From a virus, in IMG/VR virus record IMGVR_UViG_3300010151_005441, positions 1 to 49,277 of that record: a stretch of 49,277 nt of DNA. One strand, given 5' to 3'. Positions 27,183-35,376 of the stretch are shown piece after piece. A program made the translations under genes and the position numbers. The notes under the pieces are model-generated. The model saw only the letters and a list, made by a program, of their open reading frames with translations. It did no database searches and was not told the DNA's origin. Position 1 is the first letter of the stretch, and every line of letters begins with the position of its first letter.

Positions 27183-27791
27183 ATGAGCAACAAGAAGAAT
27201 CTACTTACCGAGGCAACCATGCGCAGGTTCGCTACACTAGCGAATATCGGCGCAATTACGCCTCTGCATCCACTATCCCACGTTGTTACCGAAGACAACA
27301 GCCTCGACCCCGACGAGGATGACGAGGATGTTGAGGGCCTTGTGGAGCAGGAAGTTCCTGAGGACGCCCCTGAGGATGCACTTGGTGCTGAAGAGGACCT
27401 AGTTGGTGCTGAAGAGGACCTAGCCGTGGGCGATGATCTTGGCGGTCTGGAAGACGAGGTTGGTGCCGAAGAGGAGTTTAGTGCCGAAGAGGACGACGAG
27501 GACGAGGCGCAGGCCTTGGCCGCAGAGCTTTTGGCTGATGAGGCTGTTATCGGCGCCGTAGGTGCTGCTCTGGCCGCCTTGGGTGATATCACCAGTGGCG
27601 GGTCGGATGTTGAAGAGATCGACGACGACGCCGCCATGGGTGAGTTAGACATGGGTGCTGAAGAGGTTGTGGACGTCCCTGGTGAAGAAGCCATGGCCGC
27701 AGCCCCCGTGCCCGACGACGACGCGCTAGCCGAGTCATTAGTAAACGAGATTGCCCTACGCGTAGCCAAGAGACTCCTCCGGAGAGGGTGA
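27183..27791 (+). CDS. Highly acidic, repeat-containing protein (prohead-core or virion type)
   Basis: 202 aa; AAAGGAG at 27165-27171 precedes the ATG. The N-terminus (MSNKKNLLTEATMRRFATLA) resembles a short conserved start I associate with structural or core proteins of marine T4-like phages. The middle is dominated by Glu and Asp with repeated GAEED units, and the C-terminus (ESLVNEIALRVAKRLLRR) is an amphipathic basic helix. The net charge is very negative. Such layouts suit scaffold/core proteins, or DNA mimics. Family assignment is weak. A GTGA overlap couples it to the membrane metalloprotease gene. Confidence 0.5.
   Translation: MSNKKNLLTEATMRRFATLANIGAITPLHPLSHVVTEDNSLDPDEDDEDVEGLVEQEVPEDAPEDALGAEEDLVGAEEDLAVGDDLGGLEDEVGAEEEFSAEEDDEDEAQALAAELLADEAVIGAVGAALAALGDITSGGSDVEEIDDDAAMGELDMGAEEVVDVPGEEAMAAAPVPDDDALAESLVNEIALRVAKRLLRRG
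27382..27423 (+). repeat. Perfect 21-base tandem duplication inside the acidic gene
   Basis: Two identical in-frame 21-base copies (27382-27402 and 27403-27423) encode consecutive GAEEDL-type units. More diverged copies follow near 27459, 27480 and 27652. The exact DNA identity of the first pair suggests recent slippage or recombination. Confidence 0.85.
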
Positions 27792-28435
27792 GTGTAAGGG
27801 CCGTTATTGAACGCGCCGTGAAAGAAAAACTTGAAACACTAACAGGGCATATAGCCCAAGACATCCCGGGCTTTGCGATTAAAAGCAAAGAAAAGAGCCT
27901 CCTCTGGGATGTTTTGGCTCGACTTATGTTCTGGAACAAAGCTATAAAGACACATTTTATCACCACTCTCTACCCTGTTGTATGGGTACCTCGGCTGCCA
28001 TGGCTTGAGAACGAGGAGACGAAGGCGATTGAAATACTCGCGCACGAATACGTGCACCTTCAAGACAGAAAACGTTTAGGGTGGATTTTTAATTTACTTT
28101 ATGCATCCCCACAGATTTTTACTTTATTGGCTTTGTTGGCAGTTTATAACCCGTGGTTCTTTCTTTTTCTGGGTTGTCTGTTGCCTCTCCCAAGCCCTGG
28201 GCGAGCGTGGCTAGAATTCCGTGGGTATAGAATGTCAATGGCAGTCTATTACTGGTTTTATGGCGCGAAACTGGACACTGGATGGATCGCCCACCAATTT
28301 ACAGGGTCAAACTATTATTGGATGCTCCCGTTTGAGAAGTATATTACAAACTTATTTGATCGTGAATATGAAAAAATCAAGTCCGGAGTATTAACAAAAG
28401 AACTTCAAGATGTAAAACTACTCTTAGACGTATGA
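27788..28435 (+). CDS. Membrane-anchored zinc metallopeptidase (HExxH)
   Basis: 215 aa from a GTG overlapping the previous stop. LAHEYVHLQD places HEYVH at residues 86-90; a likely third zinc ligand is the Glu in AWLEFRGYRMS (about 143). Between them a hydrophobic stretch of about 100-138 (FNLLYASPQIFTLLALLAV, then FFLFLGCLLPLP) should cross the membrane once or twice. The arrangement suggests a gluzincin-type peptidase held at the inner membrane. The next gene encodes a single-membrane-segment protein with an ATGA overlap, so they may form a complex. The substrate is unknown. Confidence 0.6.
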   Translation: MSVRAVIERAVKEKLETLTGHIAQDIPGFAIKSKEKSLLWDVLARLMFWNKAIKTHFITTLYPVVWVPRLPWLENEETKAIEILAHEYVHLQDRKRLGWIFNLLYASPQIFTLLALLAVYNPWFFLFLGCLLPLPSPGRAWLEFRGYRMSMAVYYWFYGAKLDTGWIAHQFTGSNYYWMLPFEKYITNLFDREYEKIKSGVLTKELQDVKLLLDV

Positions 28436-28839
28436 GTTATCTGTTAGACAACCCCACCGCGATTCCGAGTCTTTGTCAACCATCCGCGGCGGCCTTTTGG
28501 TTCTTACTAGGAGTCCTGAGTTATCAACTTGTGCGAGTTCTGTCTGGGTATCTGGAACTACAGTCATACGCAAAAACAATTAACAGGCAAGCTCTCTATA
28601 TGGTTCTTCGCGCTCTTGAGGAAAAGATTTTTTGCAACAACATGAAGTATCGATTGTTAAAAGAAAACGACTTCCCGCCGGCTGTGATTGAGGAAATGAA
28701 AAGAGGGGATGCTGCCGAGATTGATTCTTGGAAGGTGCACATTTTAAGCAGCCTACACACAAAATACCCTCTTTCATACCTCAAAACGGTCGACGCGGAG
28801 CAATGGAGAGAGAAATTTGTCAAGAAAGGACGCTTTTGA
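28432..28839 (+). CDS. Single-membrane-segment hypothetical protein
   Basis: 135 aa, ATGA overlap with the metalloprotease gene. A hydrophobic stretch at about 20-38 (AAFWFLLGVLSYQLVRVLSG) is the only membrane segment; the remainder is soluble and helical with mixed charge (LYMVLRALEEKIFCNNMKYR). No catalytic motif or known family is recognised. Position suggests a partner of the peptidase. Confidence 0.6.
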   Translation: MSYLLDNPTAIPSLCQPSAAAFWFLLGVLSYQLVRVLSGYLELQSYAKTINRQALYMVLRALEEKIFCNNMKYRLLKENDFPPAVIEEMKRGDAAEIDSWKVHILSSLHTKYPLSYLKTVDAEQWREKFVKKGRF

Positions 28840-28851
28840 TACAGATTTATC

Positions 28852-28879
28852 TTGACTTTTTCTGTGAAAGAGTTATAAT
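28852..28879 (+). promoter_or_regulatory. Promoter upstream of the 28915 gene
   Basis: TTGACT at 28852-28857, a 16-base spacer and perfect TATAAT at 28874-28879. The -10 lies in the perfect palindrome TATAATTATA (28874-28883). Predicted start about 28886; AAAGGAGG precedes the ATG at 28915. It probably drives the ClpP-amidase-GroEL run. Confidence 0.75.
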
Positions 28880-28914
28880 TATAGAGAGAGTTAAGCCACA
28901 CCAAAGGAGGAGAC

Positions 28915-29244
28915 ATGGCTATCAAAGCAGTTATTTGGCCCGAGGGATTGGGACAGGAGGAAACTTCCACATATAAGGTTCAAATCTCTAATATTCCAAA
29001 AAGATCAAAGAACAAGATTCTCAAGGAGATGCGTGACTGGCAACAGGCCGGTGATGGACAGAACTTTAAAAACAGTGAACTGATTTTTCTCTTTAGGAAA
29101 GAGTTCAAAGATCAGAAGGCTATGTTGGAGTGGGCGAGTAGTGTTTCCTACCCCGTCTGTCGTGTTAACCGCAGCGGAGTAGAAGTAGAAATTAAGAAAA
29201 AAGGAACCAATGCCCGAAAAAGAACAACCAGAAAGCGACCCTGA
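28915..29244 (+). CDS. Small basic hypothetical protein upstream of ClpP
   Basis: 109 aa with a strong ribosome-binding site. It is basic, ends in a Lys/Arg-rich tail (KKKGTNARKRTTRKRP) and has a beta-alpha look with YKVQISNIPKRSKNKILKEM in the middle. No motif is recognised. It is first in its transcription unit and overlaps the ClpP gene by 35 bases. Confidence 0.65.
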   Translation: MAIKAVIWPEGLGQEETSTYKVQISNIPKRSKNKILKEMRDWQQAGDGQNFKNSELIFLFRKEFKDQKAMLEWASSVSYPVCRVNRSGVEVEIKKKGTNARKRTTRKRP

Positions 29245-29830
29245 AGGCGCCGAAGATGAGGTGCCTCCATTCATAATCCTAAACACTCCGGAAAGCCCTA
29301 CAGATTCTTTTCGAAAGATTGGTCTTTACGGACCGATCAGCGAGGAAAATTGTGCTGACGTGGTCTACTCTTTATTTACTTTTTGGGAGAAAGAAGAGAA
29401 GACCTCAGAGGAAGCACCGCCGGTAGAAGTTGTTATCTCCACTCATGGCGGGGATGCATCCGAAATGTTCGGCGTTTATGACGTGATGCGGTCATTTCGC
29501 AAAGAACATCAGTTGGGCACATATGGCATTGGAAAGGTAATGTCTGCTGGAGTTTTATTGTTAGCAGCCGGCTCTAAGGGTCATCGTCGCATTGGCAAAC
29601 ACTGCCGAGTGATGATACACAGCGTAGCCTCGGGACACATGGGAGAGTTGCACAATCTGGAGAATGAGTTGGAGGAGGTCCAACATACACAGCAACAATA
29701 TATAAAGGCCCTTGCTAATGAGACCAAGATGAGCGAAAGGCAAATTAAAAAGGTGTTGGATAAAAAGATTAACGTTTATTTTACGGCTGAAGAAGCTGTT
29801 AAATATGGAATTGCAGACGAGGTGGTATGA
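29210..29830 (+). CDS. clpP: ClpP-family serine protease
   Basis: 206 aa starting inside the preceding gene. After an acidic N-terminal extension (about 1-35), the ClpP fold is clear: VVISTHGGDASEMFGVYDVM (oxyanion region), GIGKVMSAGVLLLAAGSKG with the nucleophile Ser112, and CRVMIHSVA with His137. The third triad residue is altered: at the position of the ClpP Asp (RD-x-F-M-S-A), this protein has Asn188 in KKINVYFTAEEA. Activity may be low or use Asp184. No Clp ATPase is encoded here, so it would have to use host ClpX/A or act alone. Phages use such proteases in capsid maturation or host takeover. Confidence 0.85.
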   Translation: MPEKEQPESDPEGAEDEVPPFIILNTPESPTDSFRKIGLYGPISEENCADVVYSLFTFWEKEEKTSEEAPPVEVVISTHGGDASEMFGVYDVMRSFRKEHQLGTYGIGKVMSAGVLLLAAGSKGHRRIGKHCRVMIHSVASGHMGELHNLENELEEVQHTQQQYIKALANETKMSERQIKKVLDKKINVYFTAEEAVKYGIADEVV

Positions 29831-29833
29831 AAG

Positions 29834-30751
29834 ATGGCTGTTAGAGATAAAGATTTTTATAATGAGGCAAGCGCTCAAAAGTTAGGGTGGGTACCTCAAT
29901 GGTTTGGGGCCAAAGAGTTCGGTGATGAACTAATTACCAAAGTTAAAGAGTTCCAGAATGAACACGGTCTGTCATCGGATGGTCTTGTAGGTCCTATTAC
30001 TTTTCGTCGTGTTTACACAGAATTAGAGGCACGCCAAGAATTGCTAAATTCCATGAGGGAAGGGAAAGAAGAAGAGTTTAGCTCACCGCACATTTTATGT
30101 GCCGGCCGCCCCGTCCCCATTGAGTGGGAGAAGGTCATTACCATGCGTGATGAGAAATCATTGGCCCTCCCGCGTTCCTGCTATGAAGGCTCAATGAACT
30201 TTGAGAGAAAGCCGACCCTCATCGTTACTCACTGGGATGCTGCTTTGTCAGCCTCGTCTTGCAAGAAAATTCTAGAAAGGCGCGGACTCTCTTCTCATTT
30301 TGTTATTGATAATGATGGAACCATATTCCAAATGGTCGACACCAATGACGCGGCGTGGCATGCTGGCTCTGTCAACGGAATCAGTATTGGTATTGACTTC
30401 AGCAATGCCTTCTATACCAAGTACCAGAAGGTATACCGCAAACGAGGCTTTGGAAATCGTCCTTTGCTAGATTCAAGGGTTCATGGCGGTACCGTAGGGG
30501 AACACCTGGGTTATTATGAGGTTCAGCTAGACGCTTATAAAGCTCTGTTAAAGGCTCTGTGTGATCAGTATGATATCCCACTAGAGTGCCCAGTTGATAA
30601 AGACGACGAGCTAGTTACCGCCGTTTACAAGGAAGCGAAAGCTGGCAAATTTAAAGGTGTTGTATGTCACTACCATCTTAGTCGTAAAAAGATTGATTGT
30701 GCCGGCCTTGAACTTAAGGGTCTTTTGGACGATATAAAAACTAATTATTAA
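29834..30751 (+). CDS. N-acetylmuramoyl-L-alanine amidase with peptidoglycan-binding domain
   Basis: 305 aa. Residues about 30-62 (KVKEFQNEHGLSSDGLVGP) form a PG_binding_1-type wall-binding repeat. The amidase_2 domain starts near 125: VTHWDA gives zinc ligand His133, FVIDNDGTIFQM follows, AWHAGS (His176) is the usual second histidine patch, and CHYHLSRKKIDCAG near 278-291 supplies the last ligands (His279/281 and Cys289, as Cys in T7 lysozyme). It cuts the amide bond between muramic acid and L-Ala. Being long and cell-wall-binding without a signal peptide, it is the likely endolysin and needs a holin; the protein at 34032 is a candidate. Confidence 0.85.
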   Translation: MAVRDKDFYNEASAQKLGWVPQWFGAKEFGDELITKVKEFQNEHGLSSDGLVGPITFRRVYTELEARQELLNSMREGKEEEFSSPHILCAGRPVPIEWEKVITMRDEKSLALPRSCYEGSMNFERKPTLIVTHWDAALSASSCKKILERRGLSSHFVIDNDGTIFQMVDTNDAAWHAGSVNGISIGIDFSNAFYTKYQKVYRKRGFGNRPLLDSRVHGGTVGEHLGYYEVQLDAYKALLKALCDQYDIPLECPVDKDDELVTAVYKEAKAGKFKGVVCHYHLSRKKIDCAGLELKGLLDDIKTNY

Positions 30752-30754
30752 GAT

Positions 30755-32422
30755 ATGGGAAAACTAACAGATTACATACAAAACGCGTACGCCCCCACGC
30801 CTTCATTAACTCTTGAGTCCTTGGCGCGCCTTATCGAAGAAGAACTGGATAACCCAATCGCGCTGCTGCGTGAGGCCACCGCGAGCGATACACTAACCGT
30901 CTCCATGATTCCGGAAATACCCATCACTGAGTTGGGCTGGGCACTTCTCAAGACGGGGGATGGCGACCCGGTTACTCCGAAGCAGCGGTCGCAATTAGAA
31001 AACTTCCTGAAGAACATCGGAGGAGATGATCTCCAACAACGTATTAGTAATGTTACTCGGTTTTATCACTTAGACGAGAATTCAGCCGCGGACCTTCTCG
31101 GAGAATCCAGTGCTTCCACAATTTCTAAGGCTCTCTCGTATTTAACTTTTTACAAAACGCTGACCACCATCATCACAAACTTTAATGCTTCAAGTGCTGG
31201 GTTCACTTTCGAGGCGTTTTTGGGCGTTCTATTAGGGGGCACCCAGATTCCCCCGGGTAATAACACTATTGCGGATCTGGAAACGGGCAAGCGCATCGAC
31301 GGCCCGGGAGGGATCGCAATCAGCTTGAAGCTTTATAATGAAAAGTCAGTGGAGGTGGGCGGTAGTTATACTGATCTCGTTAACGATCTTGTGCGCCGCG
31401 GCTACATGCAGTATGTTGTTGTCATGAAGAGTCTTAAGGAGACTCGGAAAAACGATCCGCTCTCGGTGGAAGGCGCCCTCCACTTTTATCGCTTTAACTT
31501 TACGGTCGATAACATTTTCAACATCTTAAGTAAAAAGACAGATGAAGGAGGCAAAACATCATTGATTCAACTTCCCATATCTTTTATGCAGGACACCGTC
31601 GCAGGCGATTTCGATAAAGGCATGCCGAAGAAAGGCGCTGTCGGTGTGCAAGACTTGGAAGATATGTTCAACGCAAAGGTCCAGGCGTGGGATCCCCAGC
31701 GCGCCGAGGCTATCCTTGATCAGGTTGACTGGGCCAAGAACCAGGCCCTCTATATTGGCACCAGGGGCCCTGGGTACGAACCTTTTCGCAAGGGAAGGGG
31801 GGAAAAGTTCCCCATCTTCGCAGCGCTGACTCCATTGGTGCGTACGGAGATCAACCCTGACGGTATTATAGATGCCGGTGAACAGGGTGATATCGCTGAC
31901 ACGTTGTTTAAGTTCAACGCCGAGATTATAGACTATCGTTCCAAGCTCGATCCCGAAAGAACAGCCGCCCTGGGCAAACTTAAATTCGCGGATACCGAGA
32001 GTTCTTTGTTGTTTTATGATTCATTGTCCCCGGAACTTAAAAAGCGCGCTTTGCTTAACTGTAGAGGTTATCTTTATGGCGACCGGTTTTCTTTAAACCG
32101 TGGAGATGTTTATGCTATAGTAGAGAGAGCGACGGGCCCCGGAGGCGATGGTGGCGTTCTTCCTAGCGGACAGGATAAAATCTCCATAGGTTCTATTGAA
32201 GTTGGAACGAGCGCCGTCTTGAGAGTGTTAGAAAATGTACGTGGTCTTATTAACGAATCAGTATTTGACATCTTTTCAAACCTCAAGGTCCTCACTCTCA
32301 ACATCCAGAACTACTTTGCTGAAGGGCTGCGAGACGACGATAAAGCTCAAACAGCGATTGTCGCCGCAGACAATATTGAAAGTAGTACCGAAGACGTGCG
32401 CCAACAAACCAAAGAGACCTAA
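30755..32422 (+). CDS. Unknown 555-aa protein with nuclease-like segment
   Basis: ATG three bases after the amidase. The N-terminal 130 residues are helical. Around 145-205, AGFTFEAFLGVLLGG, then IADLETG and IAISLKLYNEKSVEVGG have the spacing of a restriction-like E...D...(S)xK core, but the usual acidic residue before xK is Ser. The C-terminal half has KLDPERTAALGKLKFAD and a Gly-rich loop (ATGPGGDGGVLPSG), ending in a helical, charged tail. I associate similar proteins with large marine T4-like phages but know no function. The nuclease fold is inference; a structural role is also possible. Confidence 0.55.
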   Translation: MGKLTDYIQNAYAPTPSLTLESLARLIEEELDNPIALLREATASDTLTVSMIPEIPITELGWALLKTGDGDPVTPKQRSQLENFLKNIGGDDLQQRISNVTRFYHLDENSAADLLGESSASTISKALSYLTFYKTLTTIITNFNASSAGFTFEAFLGVLLGGTQIPPGNNTIADLETGKRIDGPGGIAISLKLYNEKSVEVGGSYTDLVNDLVRRGYMQYVVVMKSLKETRKNDPLSVEGALHFYRFNFTVDNIFNILSKKTDEGGKTSLIQLPISFMQDTVAGDFDKGMPKKGAVGVQDLEDMFNAKVQAWDPQRAEAILDQVDWAKNQALYIGTRGPGYEPFRKGRGEKFPIFAALTPLVRTEINPDGIIDAGEQGDIADTLFKFNAEIIDYRSKLDPERTAALGKLKFADTESSLLFYDSLSPELKKRALLNCRGYLYGDRFSLNRGDVYAIVERATGPGGDGGVLPSGQDKISIGSIEVGTSAVLRVLENVRGLINESVFDIFSNLKVLTLNIQNYFAEGLRDDDKAQTAIVAADNIESSTEDVRQQTKET

Positions 32423-32433
32423 AAGGAGGCTCT

Positions 32434-34008
32434 GTGCCTAAAGTATATGAATCTGACCAAGCCCTACACCATAAGATCCTAGAGGGAGTCAATATCCTAA
32501 CAGACAATGTGGCCTCTACACTGGGGCCCAAGGGTCGAAACGTAATCCTACATCAGAAAGACAGGAATCCGATCATCACGAAGGACGGTGTGACTGTTGC
32601 CAACTTCGTAGACTTTGATGACCCTGTTAAAAACCTCGGCGCACAGATCATTAAGCAAGCGAGCCAGGAAACTAATAACGTTGCAGGTGATGGCACCACC
32701 ACGGCCACTGTTCTGACACGCGGGATCCTGTGCGCCGCACAAAAGTTTATCTCTTCTGGGGTACCCCCTAATGAAATCAAGAAAGGGATTGAGCAGGCGG
32801 TGAAGCTGATATGTGAGAAGTTAGGCGACATGTCGTCGCCTATTTCAACGGAAGAAGATATCCAACACGTAGCGTCTATTTCGGCTAACGGTGACAAAAC
32901 TATTGGTAAAATGATTGCAACTGCTGTCGACGCCATTGGCAAGGATGGCACCATCACTGTTGAAGAGGGGCGCTCAATTGACACGACTCTTGATGTGATA
33001 GAAGGTTTCAGGTTTGATTCAGGGTATGCGGCCCAGGCTTTTGTGACGGACGAGAGAAAAAACCTTGTCAAACATAATAATGTTTTAATTCTGGTTACGG
33101 ACAATGCCCTAGAGTCTGTGGAACAGATGCTACCAACTCTGGAAATTGCTGCGCGCGCAGGTCAGCCCCTAATTGTGGTGGCTGACACCATAGAGGGCCA
33201 AGCACTAGCGGCCTTGATTATGAATTCGGTGCGTGGCACAATGAAGGTGGTGGGAGTGAAGGCTCCGCGTTATGGTGAGGAAAGACGCAATATTTTGAGC
33301 GACTTAGCGGTGGCTACGGGTGCAACATTTATCACCCGAGAGGCTGATGTCTCTTTGGAAGATGTACGCTTGGAGCACCTGGGAAAGGCAGCTTCTGTAG
33401 AAGTACTAAAAAACTTCACCACCATTGTGGGTGGCACCCCGGATCTCGACGCTCTAGACCTGCGGATAGAGAACTTAAAAGAAACAATTAAACAGACAGA
33501 TGATCTTTATGAGTGCGAAAAGCTGCAAGAAAGAATTGTTCGGTTATCGAGTGGAGTAGCCGTTATCAGAGTAGGGGCTCACACGGAGGTAGAGATGATA
33601 GAAAAAAAGCACCGCATCGAAGATGCTTTAGAGGCAGTCCGGTCGGCACAATTGGAAGGTATTGTCCCCGGGGGCGGCGTTGCTCTAGTCCGCTGCGCAC
33701 AAAAATTGAAAAAAGTTAAGACCGAAAATAATATGCAAAGCATCGGGGTAGAAATTGTACGGGATGCGGTACGCGAGCCGTTACGCCAAATGGCTATTAA
33801 CGCTGGCGAGTCTCCTGATGTGATCCTTGCAAGTGTTGAAAAACAGAAGGGGAATAGGGGTTATGATTTTGCGACCGGCAAGATAGTAGATCTGGTGGAG
33901 GCTGGGATACTGGATCCTGTTAAGGTCACCAAGACCGCCCTTCAAAACGCGGCGTCCGTCGCAGGGACCCTTTTGACCACAAATCATGCTATCGTCCAGG
34001 TCGATTAG
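32434..34008 (+). CDS. groEL: GroEL chaperonin
   Basis: 524 aa from a GTG with AAAGGAGG upstream. Family blocks are intact: TLGPKGRNVIL (about 29-39), the ATP-binding GDGTTTATVL (85-94), IVVADTIEGQALAAL, GVKAPRYGEERRNILSDLA (apical and intermediate domains), the catalytic Asp in KKHRIEDALEAVRSA, and IVPGGGVAL. The Gly-Gly-Met C-terminal tail of E. coli GroEL is absent, making it 24 residues shorter. It forms a double-ring ATP-driven folding cage, probably with the phage GroES-like protein at 18183. Phage-encoded full GroEL is uncommon; host GroEL is normally recruited. Confidence 0.95.
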   Translation: MPKVYESDQALHHKILEGVNILTDNVASTLGPKGRNVILHQKDRNPIITKDGVTVANFVDFDDPVKNLGAQIIKQASQETNNVAGDGTTTATVLTRGILCAAQKFISSGVPPNEIKKGIEQAVKLICEKLGDMSSPISTEEDIQHVASISANGDKTIGKMIATAVDAIGKDGTITVEEGRSIDTTLDVIEGFRFDSGYAAQAFVTDERKNLVKHNNVLILVTDNALESVEQMLPTLEIAARAGQPLIVVADTIEGQALAALIMNSVRGTMKVVGVKAPRYGEERRNILSDLAVATGATFITREADVSLEDVRLEHLGKAASVEVLKNFTTIVGGTPDLDALDLRIENLKETIKQTDDLYECEKLQERIVRLSSGVAVIRVGAHTEVEMIEKKHRIEDALEAVRSAQLEGIVPGGGVALVRCAQKLKKVKTENNMQSIGVEIVRDAVREPLRQMAINAGESPDVILASVEKQKGNRGYDFATGKIVDLVEAGILDPVKVTKTALQNAASVAGTLLTTNHAIVQVD

Positions 34009-34031
34009 GAAAAAGCAGACTAGTTAGTGGC

Positions 34032-34313
34032 ATGGAACAGCAGCACCTTGACATACAGACTCTCCAGGTGGAAATAAATGGGAAACTGCAGCGCATGATG
34101 GATGGAATTGATACTTTAAAGCAACGTCAAGGAGAGATGGCGAAGGATGTTAGTAAGATAAAAGAAGCTGTCTACCATCCGGACGAAGGTATCTATGCTC
34201 GTCTTCGCGAACTAGAGCAATGGAAGAAGAGTTCTACTAAAATTATTTGGATGCTTGCCGCCGCTTTAGGAAGTTTGGTGTTTTCCGCAATAAAGCAACA
34301 ATTTTTAAATTAA
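34032..34313 (+). CDS. Coiled-coil protein with C-terminal membrane anchor (holin/XhlA-like)
   Basis: 93 aa. Residues about 8-48 form a heptad-rich helix (LQVEINGKLQRMMDGIDTLK), then LRELEQWKKSSTKIIWMLAAALGSLVFSA with a hydrophobic stretch at about 72-87 near the end. This order (soluble coiled coil, LE-x-W, membrane segment, short charged tail) resembles XhlA/BhlA-type holin-associated proteins. It could be the holin or antiholin partner of the amidase at 29834, though not adjacent. It is separated from GroEL by 23 bases with no strong ribosome-binding site. Confidence 0.5.
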   Translation: MEQQHLDIQTLQVEINGKLQRMMDGIDTLKQRQGEMAKDVSKIKEAVYHPDEGIYARLRELEQWKKSSTKIIWMLAAALGSLVFSAIKQQFLN

Positions 34314-34316
34314 CAC

Positions 34317-34345
34317 TTGACATTTCCTTTAAAAACCATTAAACT
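34317..34345 (+). promoter_or_regulatory. Promoter for a leaderless mRNA at 34352
   Basis: TTGACA at 34317-34322, a 17-base spacer and TAAACT at 34340-34345; six bases later comes the ATG at 34352, so transcription is expected to start at its A. No Shine-Dalgarno sequence. The -10 is weak (4 of 6). Confidence 0.6.
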
Positions 34346-34351
34346 GGATAT

Positions 34352-34666
34352 ATGAAGGTTAAGATACAAAAGGTAGTCGATCTAGAACTTGTCCCCGAGG
34401 AATTCCACAAAGAGATAGAACCCTTGTTCAGAAGGTTAGCGACAGTTGTTGCTGAGTTGGACAAGCTCCAAACACAAGCCCCCCTGTTGGCTTCTTTCGG
34501 GGGCGCTGAGGTTGTGTGTGTCGGGATCGATAAGGCCCGGCGCGCCTTATATGAGGTTGATAATGTTTTAGATGGCTGGCTGGCAATTGCTCTCGACCTA
34601 CACAGTGCTCTTAAAGAAGAAGAAGAACATCAAGACTCGCAAAAGGAGGAAGAAGATGGTAATTAA
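34352..34666 (+). CDS. Hypothetical helical protein, leaderless start
   Basis: 104 aa. It is almost wholly helical with an acidic, Glu/Asp-rich C-terminus (ALKEEEEHQDSQKEEEDGN). No membrane segment or catalytic motif. It is the first of four short overlapping genes of unknown function before Hsp20. Its promoter places the transcription start on the ATG. Confidence 0.6.
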   Translation: MKVKIQKVVDLELVPEEFHKEIEPLFRRLATVVAELDKLQTQAPLLASFGGAEVVCVGIDKARRALYEVDNVLDGWLAIALDLHSALKEEEEHQDSQKEEEDGN

Positions 34667-34967
34667 ACTAAAAGAGATTTATGAAGCCCGATCGGGCAGC
34701 ACATCAGTGGGTTCAAACACCCCATTTCGTAAGCGCTTCAATTCACGTGACGTCTACGTGAACCCTGGGCACGTGGTATGTTTGCGCGCCGAGGAAACAT
34801 TTAAGCGAGTATTGACAGAATCTGACTGTGCCAATACCATCGATACGGGGACATCGTTTACCCGCGTGTTTTTGGATCGGGGCCAGTCAGGAATTGACTT
34901 GGTGGTCGAGGGCTCTCCGTCTGAAATCGAACAGCGACTCGGTCAGAGCGGAGTACTCCATGGCTGA
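34656..34967 (+). CDS. Hypothetical protein
   Basis: 103 aa; ATG at 34656 chosen over an in-frame GTG/ATG further up because AAAGGAGG lies at 34641-34648. It is beta-rich with DVYVNPGHVVCLRAEE and FTRVFLDRGQSGIDLVVEGS, suggesting a small single-domain fold. The gene overlaps both neighbours. No family is recognised. Confidence 0.6.
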   Translation: MVIKLKEIYEARSGSTSVGSNTPFRKRFNSRDVYVNPGHVVCLRAEETFKRVLTESDCANTIDTGTSFTRVFLDRGQSGIDLVVEGSPSEIEQRLGQSGVLHG

Positions 34968-35376
34968 ACAAACTACAGAGATTGAATGTCGCTTTCGACC
35001 GACTGAAAAATTTGAAAGTGTCTTTGGCGAGAGAGGGGAGAAGAAGAAGCTTGGTTCTTATCATGGTTCATACTTCTGGGAGGTGGAGGGGTTTGCCACG
35101 AAAAGGTGGGCCATCGGCGCGACCATCGAAGGGGATTTTGGTGAGTACAAGGATCTAGAAGAAGAAGAGTTGGTCGCAGCTTGTGTAAGCTTTTTAAATC
35201 GACCCGTGGGAAAGCGTAAGAAGAAACAACCATACGGTTGCCTGGAGGTGCTCCGACACACACTCCGGGAGGACGGTACCATTCGTGTGCTTCTACTCAC
35301 TGATCATAAGAAGAACAAAAATTTTTGGGGGAAGGGTCAAACCATACCTCAACGATTCCGGACTAAATCCTCGTGA
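34960..35376 (+). CDS. Hypothetical protein
   Basis: 138 aa; the ATG at 34960 overlaps the previous gene by eight bases. It is beta-alpha in look, with a basic block GKRKKKQPYGC and the C-terminal KKNKNFWGKGQTIPQRFR. The Lys/Arg content suggests nucleic-acid contact, but there is no known motif. Confidence 0.6.
   Translation: MAEQTTEIECRFRPTEKFESVFGERGEKKKLGSYHGSYFWEVEGFATKRWAIGATIEGDFGEYKDLEEEELVAACVSFLNRPVGKRKKKQPYGCLEVLRHTLREDGTIRVLLLTDHKKNKNFWGKGQTIPQRFRTKSS

Noticed and set aside
27176-27769. 197-codon Ser/Ala-rich minus-strand frame
   Set aside because: Mirror of the acidic-repeat gene; Glu/Asp codons read backwards give Ser-rich sequence. No ribosome-binding site.
32434-34008. Idea that the window is a bacterial chromosome because of GroEL, DnaJ and DnaE
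   Set aside because: Baseplate, gp32-like, UvsX, Dam-type and dense overlapping small genes dominate; no ribosomal, tRNA-synthetase or other housekeeping gene clusters appear.
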